Assembly: GCF_002797895.1 (NCBI RefSeq)
Contig: NZ_PGES01000001.1
Coordinates: 1,612,001 to 1,676,000 of the forward strand
DNA length: 64,000 nucleotides
Direction: 5' to 3'
Source of the DNA: Janthinobacterium sp. 67
Lineage (GTDB): Bacteria > Pseudomonadota > Gammaproteobacteria > Burkholderiales > Burkholderiaceae_D
The first letter of the stretch is position 1, and each line of letters starts with the position of its first letter. The notes beneath the pieces are model-generated. The model was not told the origin of the DNA. It was given only the letters and a program-made list of their open reading frames with translations, and did not search any database. Both the position numbers and the translations under genes were made by a program. Of the stretch, positions 17,649 through 26,586 are shown piece after piece.

Positions 17649-19463
17649 TTAGCGCCGCTCCGACGGCCGGCGCGGGTCCAGCGCCTCGATGCGCTTGCCC
17701 GATTCCAGCAAGTCCTCGTTCCAGCTATTGGCGCCCTCGACGATGGTCGGCTTGATCAGCACCACCAGCTCGCGCTTCTGGATCACCTGCCCCGTGTTGC
17801 GGAACAGCGCGCCCAGCACGGGAATGTCGCCCGCGCCCGGCACTTGCGAACGGTCCGACGTGGTGGCCTGGCGCATCAGGCCGCCGATGGCGACGATGCG
17901 GCCATCCTGGCTGCGCACCATGCTGTCCATTTCGGAGGTGCTGGAGGCGGCCAGCGGCAGCTTCAGCGAACCGGCGCTGCCCAGGTCGATTTGCTTGTTG
18001 ACGGTCGTTACCTGGCTGACGGACGGGTGCACGTGCAGGATGATGTTGCCCTGCTCGTCGATCTGCGGCGTCACGTCGAGCACGACGCCGGAAAAGAACG
18101 GCTGCAAGGTGACGTTCGGGCTGGAAGTGGTGCCGCCCGTGGTGCCGGTGGAAGTCACGGTGGTGCTTACGCCGGTGACGAAGAATTCGTCCGTGCCGAT
18201 CTTCAGCACGGCCTTCTGGTTGTTCATGGTGGCGATGCGCGGACTCGACAGTACGTGCACGGCCCCCTGCGACTCGAGGAAGGTGATCATTGCGGCGAAA
18301 TTGGCCGTCTGGAACGCCAGGCCGAACATCGAGCCGGCCGCATTCGCCGCCGAACTGAGGCCAAAGCCGCTGCTGGCCGTCAAGCCGCTGCCATTCGTCA
18401 TGTTCGGCGGCTGGCCGCCATTGAACGGCAGCGGCGCCAGGGTGCCGCCCGGCTGGATGAAGCCCGTCGAAATGCGGTTCGTGTGACCGCTCTTGATGGA
18501 GGCGAACGAGGCCCAGTTGATGCCGGTCTGGAAATTATCGTTCAATTCCACTTCGAGAATCTTGGCTTCCAGGATCACCTGGCGGTCCACCGACAGTTGC
18601 GTTGCCTTCAGGTACAGATCGACGGCGCGCAGCTCGTCGGGCATGCCGCGCACGACGACGACGCCGGACTGCGGGCTGATCACCACCTTGCGGCCGTCGG
18701 CCGTGCCGCCGATGATGGCGCCCAGCGAATCCTTCAGTTCGGCCCAGAAATTGCTGTCGGACGTGGTACTCAGGTTGGAACTGTCCTGCGCCACTTGCTG
18801 GCCCGACTGGCCTGGCTGCTGCGGCTGGTTCTGCTGCGCCGGCTGGCCGCCGTTGCTCCCGCTCTGGCCGCTGGTGCTCGTGCCGGCATTCGATACCGAC
18901 GTCGAGGAGACGCGCAGGTTCGACATGCCCTTGCGGTTGCCCGTCAGGTAATTGACCTGGAACATGCGGGTTTGCATGGTGAGCGGCCGTATCGTAATGC
19001 GCGTGCCGTCGACCTTGTAATCATAGCCATACATCTCGCGCACGGCGTCGAGCGCCTCGAACAGGGTCACATCCTTCAGGTTGGCCGAAATGCTGCCCTG
19101 CACGTCCGGATGCACGAGCATGTTGTAGCGCGTGCCGTTGACGAGCGAGTGGAAGAACTGGCGGGCCGGCACGTTGTTGAAAGCGACGTTGAAACGCTCG
19201 TCGAGCACGCCGCGCGCCTTGGGCAACTGCGCGGCCAGCGTGGACGCGGGCGGCAGCAGCGCGTTTTCCACCGCGTCGGATTGCGCCGCCGGGCCGGTGG
19301 TCGCTGCCGCGCCGGCCACCTGTTCCTTGATCGCATTGTAGGTATCGCGCTTTACAGGCGCGACGTTGCAGGCGCACAAACCCGCTGCAAGTCCCAGAAC
19401 GCCCGCCCGCTTGCTGATTTCAAGTATCTTCCGCATTCCCGCCTTGTATTTATTGGGTGACAT
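17649..19463 (-). CDS. mshL: MSHA pilus secretin MshL
   Basis: Outer-membrane secretin through which the pilus exits. From the ATG at 19463 (GAAGGAAA ribosome binding site 8 bp upstream) it is 604 residues. It has a lipoprotein-type signal (LCAC, Cys32) and an STN/N0-like domain around FNNVPARQFFHSLV. A Ser/Gly/Gln-rich linker (near residues 195-235) and the C-terminal secretin domain follow (VLSSPRIATMNNQKAVLKIG; SQVPGAGDIPVLGALFR; LVVLIKPTIV). It overlaps mshK by 14 bp. A divergent second secretin is encoded at 35221. Confidence 0.95.
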   Translation of the reverse strand: MSPNKYKAGMRKILEISKRAGVLGLAAGLCACNVAPVKRDTYNAIKEQVAGAAATTGPAAQSDAVENALLPPASTLAAQLPKARGVLDERFNVAFNNVPARQFFHSLVNGTRYNMLVHPDVQGSISANLKDVTLFEALDAVREMYGYDYKVDGTRITIRPLTMQTRMFQVNYLTGNRKGMSNLRVSSTSVSNAGTSTSGQSGSNGGQPAQQNQPQQPGQSGQQVAQDSSNLSTTSDSNFWAELKDSLGAIIGGTADGRKVVISPQSGVVVVRGMPDELRAVDLYLKATQLSVDRQVILEAKILEVELNDNFQTGINWASFASIKSGHTNRISTGFIQPGGTLAPLPFNGGQPPNMTNGSGLTASSGFGLSSAANAAGSMFGLAFQTANFAAMITFLESQGAVHVLSSPRIATMNNQKAVLKIGTDEFFVTGVSTTVTSTGTTGGTTSSPNVTLQPFFSGVVLDVTPQIDEQGNIILHVHPSVSQVTTVNKQIDLGSAGSLKLPLAASSTSEMDSMVRSQDGRIVAIGGLMRQATTSDRSQVPGAGDIPVLGALFRNTGQVIQKRELVVLIKPTIVEGANSWNEDLLESGKRIEALDPRRPSERR

Positions 19464-19833
19464 GAACCTGTTTCCTTCGTACATGCATTGCATCATTTGC
19501 GTCGACCGTCTTCGGATACAGCCGCAGCGTTTCCAGTGTCTTGCCGCGCCGCAAGGTCACGCTGGTCTCGCCGATGGCGACGACGACTGCTCCGCCCAGC
19601 TTGTCGCCAGCGCGCACGCTGCGACCATCGATCACGGCCAGGCGCCGTCCGCCGGGCTGATTGGAAATCAGCACCGATTGCAGCTGCGGCCGCGCCACGC
19701 CGGCAGAGGCCGCACTACCCTGGACAGGCGCCGCATCGGGCGGCCGCGTGGGATCGGCCAGCGCCTGGGCCAGCACACCCGGCGCCGGCGCCAGCAGCGC
19801 GCAGGCAAGGAAGGCGCAGCGGCCGGCGCGCAT
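19450..19833 (-). CDS. mshK: MSHA biogenesis protein MshK
   Basis: A 127-residue periplasmic protein with a signal peptide (MRAGRCAFLACALLAP..VLAQ) and the family motif ADPTRPPDA just after it. The C-terminal region (LAVIDGRSVRAGDKLGGA) resembles the PilP/GspC-type connector. The ATG at 19833 overlaps the mshJ stop in TGATG, which indicates translational coupling; an in-frame ATG at 19848 is the alternative. It probably bridges the inner-membrane MshJ complex and the secretin. Confidence 0.85.
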   Translation of the reverse strand: MRAGRCAFLACALLAPAPGVLAQALADPTRPPDAAPVQGSAASAGVARPQLQSVLISNQPGGRRLAVIDGRSVRAGDKLGGAVVVAIGETSVTLRRGKTLETLRLYPKTVDANDAMHVRRKQVHVTQ

Positions 19834-20558
19834 CACAGCGCGATCCATTTCTCGTCCAGGCTGAGCGTGTACAAGGTCAGGCTCAGCGTGGCGTTCGGAT
19901 ACTGCTCGACCTGCATGTTGACCTTGCCCCAGAACACATGGGCCGGCATGGCCTCGACGGCATCCATATAATTCACCATATCCAGATAATTTCCACGCAA
20001 TACGATTTCCACGCCATGACGGTAGAGCAGGGCCGGTGCCCTGGCCGGCTCGGCTTCCGCTGGCGACTTCGCGGCAGGCGCGGCGGCAGGTGCGGACGCC
20101 GCTGTTGCGCTGGCAGCGGCATGGCCGCCCTGCCCCATGGCGCCCGATGGCAGGGTAGTGAGCGACACCAGGTGCAAGCGGGCCTGCTGTTTCAGCAATT
20201 GCTGCAGCATCGGCACGATGCGCTCGGGCGCCACCAGGCCATTTTGCGTCGATTGCAAGCCATGCCGCATCTGCAGGACTTCCTGCCTGATCCGTTCGAG
20301 CCGGATGCGGTCCTGCACGTTGGGGTCGGCCGCATGCGCGGCCATTCTTTGCGCCATCTCGGCATCGACGGCCGCGACGGCTTGCTGCCGCTGGGCAATC
20401 GTGTCGGCCAGCGCCTTGCGCCTGGCCAGCTGCGGATCGATGAACAGATAAAAGACGATGAACATGAGCAGCGCGGCGCTGGCGCCGAAGATCATGATAC
20501 GTTCCCGCACGCTGAGTGCATCGAATTTCAAGGCGAATTGTTGCCATTGCTGCTTCAT
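19833..20558 (-). CDS. mshJ: MSHA biogenesis protein MshJ (PilO/GspM-like)
   Basis: A 241-residue bitopic protein: short cytoplasmic N-terminus, one membrane helix (about 21-42, ERIMIFGASAALLMFIVFYL), a coiled-coil stretch rich in Gln/Arg/Ala, and a small ferredoxin-like periplasmic domain (VEIVLRGNYLDMVNYMDAVE). This is the PilO/GspM arrangement of the inner-membrane alignment complex. An Ala/Pro-rich insert lies around residues 145-175. It overlaps both neighbours by a few bases. Confidence 0.88.
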   Translation of the reverse strand: MKQQWQQFALKFDALSVRERIMIFGASAALLMFIVFYLFIDPQLARRKALADTIAQRQQAVAAVDAEMAQRMAAHAADPNVQDRIRLERIRQEVLQMRHGLQSTQNGLVAPERIVPMLQQLLKQQARLHLVSLTTLPSGAMGQGGHAAASATAASAPAAAPAAKSPAEAEPARAPALLYRHGVEIVLRGNYLDMVNYMDAVEAMPAHVFWGKVNMQVEQYPNATLSLTLYTLSLDEKWIAL

Positions 20559-21259
20559 TGCTTGACCGTCCCTGCGCCGCTGGCGGGCGCCGCCGACGAT
20601 TGCAAACTGAATTCGATAAAGCGCGGTGCCGGTGCCGGTACGGCGGCGGCAGACGCTGCGCCCGGTAACGCTGGCGCCGGCGCCGGCGCGGAAGCCTGGG
20701 CAGCTGGAGGCTGAGCGGTGGTCATGTCAAGGCGCGCAAACGACTTGCCCTGCAAGGCCGATTCCCTGGACAGGGCGCTGATGTATTGCGGCAGCAAGTC
20801 CGGCTGCACGACCCGCCCCTGCAAGCCGATCTCGTTGCCGGCGCCGGCAATGCTCGCGCCCGTCAACCACAAGCCGTTGACCCTGGCGCGCGCGAACGCG
20901 CGGAAATAATCGGCATAGCCGCGCGTGGTGCCCAGTTCACCGCCCTGCAAAATTTGCCCCGCTTCCTGCAAGGCGCTGCGGTCGGCCTCGGCCTGGCCCA
21001 GCGCGCTGGCGATCAGAGGGTCCTTGCCGGGCACGGGAAACCGCGCGAACACATCGGTCCGGCGCGCCTCGCGCGCGTCGAGCATGACCTTGGCGTCGGC
21101 CGCCGCCCGTTCCAGCGCGGCCACCTGGCGCGCGCCAAACCAGACCAGCGCGGCGCTGGCGGCCAGGACCAGCCCCAGTCCCCGCAACAAGCCCTGCGCC
21201 GACAGCGCCTGCTTCCGCTTTTCAAACGCAGGGTTGAACAGATTGATTTGCTGGCTCAC
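20555..21259 (-). CDS. MSHA PilN-like inner-membrane protein
   Basis: A 234-residue protein beginning SQQINLFNPAFEKRK, the short conserved N-terminal peptide by which PilN-type proteins bind the PilM-type partner. One membrane helix (about residues 25-45), a coiled coil and a periplasmic domain follow (GLWLTGASIAGAGNEIGLQG). The C-terminus has an Ala/Pro-rich tail. It overlaps mshI and mshJ by 4 bp each. Often labelled MshI2 in related genomes. Confidence 0.87.
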   Translation of the reverse strand: MSQQINLFNPAFEKRKQALSAQGLLRGLGLVLAASAALVWFGARQVAALERAAADAKVMLDAREARRTDVFARFPVPGKDPLIASALGQAEADRSALQEAGQILQGGELGTTRGYADYFRAFARARVNGLWLTGASIAGAGNEIGLQGRVVQPDLLPQYISALSRESALQGKSFARLDMTTAQPPAAQASAPAPAPALPGAASAAAVPAPAPRFIEFSLQSSAAPASGAGTVKQ

Positions 21260-22200
21260 GCTGGCATCCCCTCCTGCCGCAAGGCCGCGCCCAGGGCCAG
21301 GAAAAAGCGTGCCTGGCCGGCAGCGGCCGACAAGTCCGGCACCTTGGAAAAGTCAAACAGGGTCGCCAGATCCAGCGCCTCGACCGGCATGTACAAATTG
21401 TCCGCCAGGTAGCCATGCAGGCCATCGCTGCCGGTAGGCGCCAGGACCAGCCTGGCAATGGTGATGAAATGGAATTGACGATCGAAATGGTCAAAGGAAC
21501 GCTGCAGTTCAAGCGTGATCTTGTCGTAACACTGCTGCCGCTGGGTGTCGCTGGCATCGGCCAGTTGCGTCACGGTCACGTCGATGCGCCGCGCCAGATA
21601 CAGCTCCCCATCAAAGGTCACGGTCAGCAGTCCCCCTTCGCCATCGAAAGACAGCATGGCCAGGCCCCGCCCCTGCGTTTCCATCAAGCCCGCGATATTT
21701 CGCTGAGCCATTTCCGGGATATCGATGACGGACAGGGCGATCTTGCATTCGCCATACAGCGCCTGACGCTGGGCTACGGCATTGTTGCGCGCCGCGACGG
21801 CGAACAGCGATTGCGCGCGGCCCGGTCCGTTCCTGTCGGCTGGAATATCGAAGACGTCGACGGTGGCCTCCGCCGCCGGAAAGTCGATCATGTCCTTCAG
21901 GCGCCAGCGGACGGCGGTCTTGAGTTCTTCCGGCGGCACGTTCGGCGCATCGAGGGTCAGCAATTGATACTCGCCCGCACCGAGCAAGGTGGTGTTCCGA
22001 TACGACTGGGCATGCACATCCCGGTTCATTTTTTCAAGGATGGCCGCCGCCAGCGGCTTGCGTCCGGCATACGTGGCCACCGCCTGCACCAGCGGCTTGT
22101 CGTCCGCGCGCCGCTTGACCACGGCGGCGCACACGCCTTCCGCTGAAAATGACGTCGCCAGCCAACCCTCGTGTTTTTTTGCTTTTGCGAATAAACCCAT
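21256..22200 (-). CDS. mshI: MSHA biogenesis protein MshI (PilM-like)
   Basis: A 314-residue soluble protein starting MGLFAKAKKHEGW, with an actin-like ATPase fold resembling PilM (LLTLDAPNVPPEELKTAVRW, then FAVAARNNAVAQRQAL). It probably sits on the cytoplasmic face and recruits the PilN-like product of the next gene. The ATG at 22200 is chosen by family alignment; the frame extends 21 residues upstream without conservation. It is the first gene after a 166-bp AT-rich gap and may begin a second transcript covering mshI-N. Confidence 0.88.
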   Translation of the reverse strand: MGLFAKAKKHEGWLATSFSAEGVCAAVVKRRADDKPLVQAVATYAGRKPLAAAILEKMNRDVHAQSYRNTTLLGAGEYQLLTLDAPNVPPEELKTAVRWRLKDMIDFPAAEATVDVFDIPADRNGPGRAQSLFAVAARNNAVAQRQALYGECKIALSVIDIPEMAQRNIAGLMETQGRGLAMLSFDGEGGLLTVTFDGELYLARRIDVTVTQLADASDTQRQQCYDKITLELQRSFDHFDRQFHFITIARLVLAPTGSDGLHGYLADNLYMPVEALDLATLFDFSKVPDLSAAAGQARFFLALGAALRQEGMPA

Positions 22201-22366
22201 GCCACCGATCCAGGTAATGAAATGCGACGACAGCGGTGCCGTCCGAATGATGCATTGAATCAATTTTAATTCATCGCAGGTATGAACAGGTTAAAAAAGA
22301 AATAATTGACAACAGATTTTCAGGAAAACCCCACGAATGTCACGACGCGCCGAAAAATCGCGCCCT
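22201..22366 (-). promoter_or_regulatory. AT-rich spacer, possible second MSHA promoter
   Basis: The largest gap in this MSHA locus, 166 bp, separates mshQ from mshI. It is much more AT-rich than surrounding DNA. Reading the minus strand, TTGTCA (22312-22307) and a TAAAAT further downstream are present, but not at ideal 17-bp spacing. No terminator with a clear stem and T-run was found after mshQ. Confidence 0.3.
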
Positions 22367-25300
22367 TCAATATACTTCGCGCATGAAGATAAGCCTGGAA
22401 TCACTCTTGAATGCGCCTATGGTCTGGCGCGCCTGTCCCGGCAGATAGGGAATCAGCGACTGCAGCATGAGCGTGCCTTTTTTCGTCACCGGTGCGGCGG
22501 GCTTGGCCATCAGCACGCTGCCGGCGCCCAGCTTCAGCAAGCTACTGTCGAGCGGCAAGGTGGTAGCGGCGGGCAAGTGGGCATCCGTCAGGTTGACGTA
22601 ATTGTTCAAGACGAAATTCTTGCGCAGCAGAGCCGTGCAATTGTCCAGCGTATTGACGGCATACGCGCTGCCGTTCCAGTATTGCGCGGCCAGGGGCACC
22701 AGCAGCGCACGCTGTTCCGAGCCGTACATATTGTTGATGCGCAAGCGGCCGTGACGCAGACTGGTGTTGCCGATGGCGACGCTGGCGGCCGGCGCGACGG
22801 CCAGCCCATTCACGCTGGAAATGAGCGCGCCATCGCTGTCGCTGATGCCCACCACCAGCGAAAAATCGTCGTATGGGCCATCCTGGCCGCTGGCCAGCCG
22901 GTCAAAGCTGTGCAGTACCGTGATGCCGGTGGCGCCGCTGGGCATCGCCTGCAGCAGGCCAGGCGCGGCGAGCGTGATGCTGCCCGCACCGGCAGTGCCG
23001 GCCTGCACCGTGTAGATGGCGCCGTCGCCGCCGAACTTGATCAGTTCACCCGCCGACAGGCCGCCGCTACCGGCCACCACCACTTGCGTGCTGCCGGCGG
23101 CATACGCGGCGCCGTCGGTCGCGTACGAACGCCCGCTGCGTCCCTGGCTCCACGCAAAGGCGGGCAATGCCGGCGCCAGGCGGCCGATGGCCAGTGCCGC
23201 GCCGGCATTGGCCGCGCCCACGCTGACGCTGGACAGTCCGGGATAGGCGCTGCCAAAGTGCGCGAGGACCTGGTTGCCCTTGCTCAAGGCCGTCGCGCCC
23301 AGCACGATACCCAGTTCGCGCTGGCCCATGTAGGTGGCGTCGCCGCAGGCGCCGCTCAGCGCGCCCGTGAGCGCGTAATGGTCAGGAAAAAAGCGGCCAA
23401 AGACGGGGGCCGGGGTTTGCGCCTGGTTGGCGATATTGCAGCCGAATTTGCCATTGACGGCCGTATTGCTGCTGCTGCCGACGATGCAGTCGCCGGGCTG
23501 GTCGACGCTCGTGTAGGCGTTGTCGAGCACTGCCTCGGGCAGCATGCGGAAAGTGCCGACGTCGCCGTAGGTGACGCCGCTGTTGCTGGCCAGGCCGCTG
23601 GCCAGCACGGCCTGCCCCAGCGGAAACGGGCTGGCATTCGAGGCCGACGCGAGGCGGTCGGTGTAGTCGGCGGTACTGAGGAAGCCGGTGATTTTCTGGC
23701 CGGCCAAGGTATTGTCGACCAGCGGCGTGCCGTTGTAGCCGGCCGCAGCGGCGGCGCTCAGGGTAAACTGGGCGCCCGCCGCCAGGCTGGGGGGGCCGCT
23801 CAGGCCGCTGTTGCTCATGTTGGAACTGAGCGCAAACTGCTGCGGCCGCACCGCGAAATTATCGGTCGAGCATCCCACATTGGCGGTGCCGCACACGGCC
23901 GCCGTGCAAGTGACGCGCACGCGCACGTCGCGGTAGGCGCTGTACCTGGGCGCCACGGCGCTGATGGCAGTGGCAGGGATGCTCACATTGGTGGTCGAAT
24001 AGCCGCCCGTAAACGCCACCAGGCCCAGCGGAATGACGGCGGTCTGGGTGAGCGGACAGTTGTTCGCCCCCAGCGCCACGCCGGTGGCGGTATTGACCAG
24101 CAAATCCACGGTGGCCGCGCCGGCGAACGCCGTTTCCAGGCTGGCGTCGGACTTCAGTTTGACCAGGTCCAGCTTGAAGGCCGTGTCGGCCAGCTTGGTA
24201 TTGAGGCGCGCGTAGCTCAGGCTGCTGGTGCTGGGCACGCAACGGGGCGACGTCGCCTCGCAGGCGTTGAAGCGCGCCACGGCGCACGCCTTGATCACCA
24301 GCGACTGGTCTTCCTGCTCCGTGAACTGCCCGTCCGTCACATTCACGCTGACGGTGGCGGCCGTGCCGCTGCTCAGGCCAAACACGGCCTGGTACTCGCC
24401 GTTGAACAGATAGGTGGCCACGCCGTCGTTCAGCGTGCCATTGGCAAGCACGCCATAGCCCGAGATCAGGGCCCAGTCACCGATGCCGTTCGAGGTGCTC
24501 AGCTGGATTTGCGTGGTGTTGTTCGGCATCACGATATTGTTGTGATTGACGTCATGCGCCGTAACCGTGACCGTGCTTTGCTGGCACGTCAGGCCGGTGC
24601 CCGTATTTGTCACCGCATAATGGTTCAGGCAGCCGGCCTGGCTGAGATTCTGGTCGCGCTGCACCAGCGCCAGACCGCCTTCATAGTTATAGGCGCGCAA
24701 TTCATCGATGGCGCCATCGGTGGAATTGCCGCTGCCGTTCTGCCCCGTGAGCGCGCTGCGGTTGTCGCCGATAAACAAGGTGCCGACGCGCGGCGACACC
24801 ACGGCCGCCGTGGTAAACGCCGTCTCCTTTTGCAGCACGCCGTCGACGTATATGCGCAAGTGGTCGCTGTTGGCGGCGGCCAGCGCATTGAAGCTCCAGC
24901 TCACGGCGATATGCTTCCAGGTGCCGGCGGCCACCGTATTGGCGGCCGTTTCCACCGTGCGCTGGTTGCCCAGGCTATCCGTGACGACGAAGCGCAAGGC
25001 GCCCGTGCTGCGCCGCACGAGGAAAAACCATTCATTGTTCATCTGCGTGGCGTCGAGCAGCTGCGCATCGCGCGCGCCGCTGCCGGACCAGGCCGTATTG
25101 GCCTTGTACCAGAACGTGATGGTGCCGGCGCCGCCCATGGTGCCAGGCACGGACAGGGCGCTGTCGATGGCGTCGATGGCCGCGGCGCTGGTATTGAGGG
25201 GAAAGCTGGCCGCACGGCAGACGCGGCCGGCGGCGATGGTCTGCGCGCCGCCCAGCACCGTGCCGTCGCGTCCGTTGCCGCTGGTGTCGCTGACCTGCCC

Positions 25301-26107
25301 CGGCGTATTGTCCCAGCTGGGCTGCTCCATCCGGTATTCGAGCACCGGACGGGGGATGTAGAACTTGATGGCCGAATTGCTGACAGGAAAGCCGGTTTGC
25401 GGCGTGTCGTAATCGTTGCTGTCGGCCTGCCAGCCGATCTGGCCCAGCTTGGCGGAAGGCCCCGCCACGGCGGCGCCGTACTGGTAAATGAATTCGCCGT
25501 TTTCCTGCAAGATCAGTTGCAGGCTGTAGGAACCGGTGGGATTGGCGCCCGTCGTCCATTCGGGCACATTATTCCACGTCACGACAAAACTGCGGTACGG
25601 CGCCGTGCCGACCGTGGCGTAGCTGACATAGCAGGTGGTGCGGCTGGCGCAGGCGGTATTATAGGAGGGCAATTCCAGTTTCGAGGTGGGATCGAGGTCG
25701 TTGCCATAGATGCGCATGGTGTAGTTCAAGCTGCTGTCCGGATACGGCAGCGTCTGTACCGGGCTGCCGTAGCCGCACGTGACGTTGTTATTGAACTGCA
25801 CCCGGCCATTCGTCATCACGCGCAGGCTGCTGAAGGCCACGCCCGAATACATGAAGCTGAAACCGATGGGCAAGGCGTCGCTGAGCGTGTCGTCGAGGAT
25901 GGGCGGCGTGGTGCCGCAGCCGGTGGCGCCGTTGAATTTGTACGGCGAAGTGTTGTAGCCGAGCCTGGCATGATTGCTGGCGTCGATCCAGTTGTAGGCA
26001 AAACTGGTATTGGCGTACGTCACTGCCTGCGCCGGGGCGCAGTACAGCAGGGCCAGCAGGGCCAAGCGCCCCAATGCATGTATCCATACTGCCGTGACTG
26101 CCCGCAT
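22367..26107 (-). CDS. mshQ: MSHA-associated large secreted protein MshQ (LamG + DUF6701)
   Basis: A 1246-residue protein and the largest of the MSHA set. It starts with a signal peptide (ALGRLALLALLYCAPAQA) after a strong AAAGGAG site. Approximate layout: an N-terminal beta-rich domain (30-250); a LamG/concanavalin-like domain (255-485) with GRDGTVLGGAQ, ITFWYKANT and FIGDNRSAL; and a long Cys-containing C-terminal region of the DUF6701 type (640-1245). MshQ proteins are encoded at the end of MSHA pilin operons and are presumed tip or surface adhesins. The LamG domain supports a carbohydrate- or protein-binding role; the ligand is unknown. The frame continues upstream into mshP antisense-of-frame without coding character. 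Confidence 0.88.
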   Translation of the reverse strand: MRAVTAVWIHALGRLALLALLYCAPAQAVTYANTSFAYNWIDASNHARLGYNTSPYKFNGATGCGTTPPILDDTLSDALPIGFSFMYSGVAFSSLRVMTNGRVQFNNNVTCGYGSPVQTLPYPDSSLNYTMRIYGNDLDPTSKLELPSYNTACASRTTCYVSYATVGTAPYRSFVVTWNNVPEWTTGANPTGSYSLQLILQENGEFIYQYGAAVAGPSAKLGQIGWQADSNDYDTPQTGFPVSNSAIKFYIPRPVLEYRMEQPSWDNTPGQVSDTSGNGRDGTVLGGAQTIAAGRVCRAASFPLNTSAAAIDAIDSALSVPGTMGGAGTITFWYKANTAWSGSGARDAQLLDATQMNNEWFFLVRRSTGALRFVVTDSLGNQRTVETAANTVAAGTWKHIAVSWSFNALAAANSDHLRIYVDGVLQKETAFTTAAVVSPRVGTLFIGDNRSALTGQNGSGNSTDGAIDELRAYNYEGGLALVQRDQNLSQAGCLNHYAVTNTGTGLTCQQSTVTVTAHDVNHNNIVMPNNTTQIQLSTSNGIGDWALISGYGVLANGTLNDGVATYLFNGEYQAVFGLSSGTAATVSVNVTDGQFTEQEDQSLVIKACAVARFNACEATSPRCVPSTSSLSYARLNTKLADTAFKLDLVKLKSDASLETAFAGAATVDLLVNTATGVALGANNCPLTQTAVIPLGLVAFTGGYSTTNVSIPATAISAVAPRYSAYRDVRVRVTCTAAVCGTANVGCSTDNFAVRPQQFALSSNMSNSGLSGPPSLAAGAQFTLSAAAAAGYNGTPLVDNTLAGQKITGFLSTADYTDRLASASNASPFPLGQAVLASGLASNSGVTYGDVGTFRMLPEAVLDNAYTSVDQPGDCIVGSSSNTAVNGKFGCNIANQAQTPAPVFGRFFPDHYALTGALSGACGDATYMGQRELGIVLGATALSKGNQVLAHFGSAYPGLSSVSVGAANAGAALAIGRLAPALPAFAWSQGRSGRSYATDGAAYAAGSTQVVVAGSGGLSAGELIKFGGDGAIYTVQAGTAGAGSITLAAPGLLQAMPSGATGITVLHSFDRLASGQDGPYDDFSLVVGISDSDGALISSVNGLAVAPAASVAIGNTSLRHGRLRINNMYGSEQRALLVPLAAQYWNGSAYAVNTLDNCTALLRKNFVLNNYVNLTDAHLPAATTLPLDSSLLKLGAGSVLMAKPAAPVTKKGTLMLQSLIPYLPGQARQTIGAFKSDSRLIFMREVY

Positions 26108-26130
26108 GTCGCTCCTTTGGTTTGCCTCGC

Positions 26131-26586
26131 CTAAAACTCCGCCTGTACGACGCGCTGCACGTAATCGGGATGATTGGTGGCGTTGGCGGTGGCGCACACA
26201 CCGCCAACGGGCTGATTGCACGCCGTGGCGATCACCTGGAAGCGCGGTACCGCGCCAGCGGTCTGCGTGCAGCGCACGGTGACGGAAAAACCAGCCAGCG
26301 CGCCATTCGCGGGCAGGGCGAAACTGCTGCTGGCGGCGCAACTGCCGTTGACGCGCTGCTGGTACAGTCCCCACTCCATGCCGGCCCGGGCCGCCTGGTA
26401 GGCGCGTGCGCCCTGCACGTCCAGCGCCGACTCGGCATGCTGCATGGTCGAAATGGAAACCAGCGCCACGCCCAGCGCGGACAGCACCACCAGCAGAAAG
26501 ATGGCGGTGATAATGCTGAAGCCGCGCGCCGGGCGGCATGGGCGCCGGCGATGCGGCATGGAGGTGGCGGTAGCGGATATCGTCAT
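26131..26586 (-). CDS. mshP: Minor pilin-like protein MshP
   Basis: A 151-residue bitopic protein with a basic leader and ARGFSIITAIFLLVVLSALG, a prepilin-like N-terminus. It lacks Glu at position +5 of the presumed mature protein (Thr instead), as is usual for MshP and PilX/GspK-type tip subunits. Several Cys in the C-terminal domain could form disulfides. It overlaps the mshO stop by 4 bp and precedes mshQ. Confidence 0.87.
   Translation of the reverse strand: MTISATATSMPHRRRPCRPARGFSIITAIFLLVVLSALGVALVSISTMQHAESALDVQGARAYQAARAGMEWGLYQQRVNGSCAASSSFALPANGALAGFSVTVRCTQTAGAVPRFQVIATACNQPVGGVCATANATNHPDYVQRVVQAEF

Noticed and set aside
22337..26134. 1265-codon plus-strand frame opposite mshQ
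   Set aside because: Shadow of the mshQ reading frame; no signal peptide, domains or ribosome binding site.
26108..26539. N-terminal extension of mshQ through the mshP region
   Set aside because: The extension overlaps mshP out of frame, is Arg-rich, and the internal ATG at 26107 has an AAAGGAG site and a good signal peptide.
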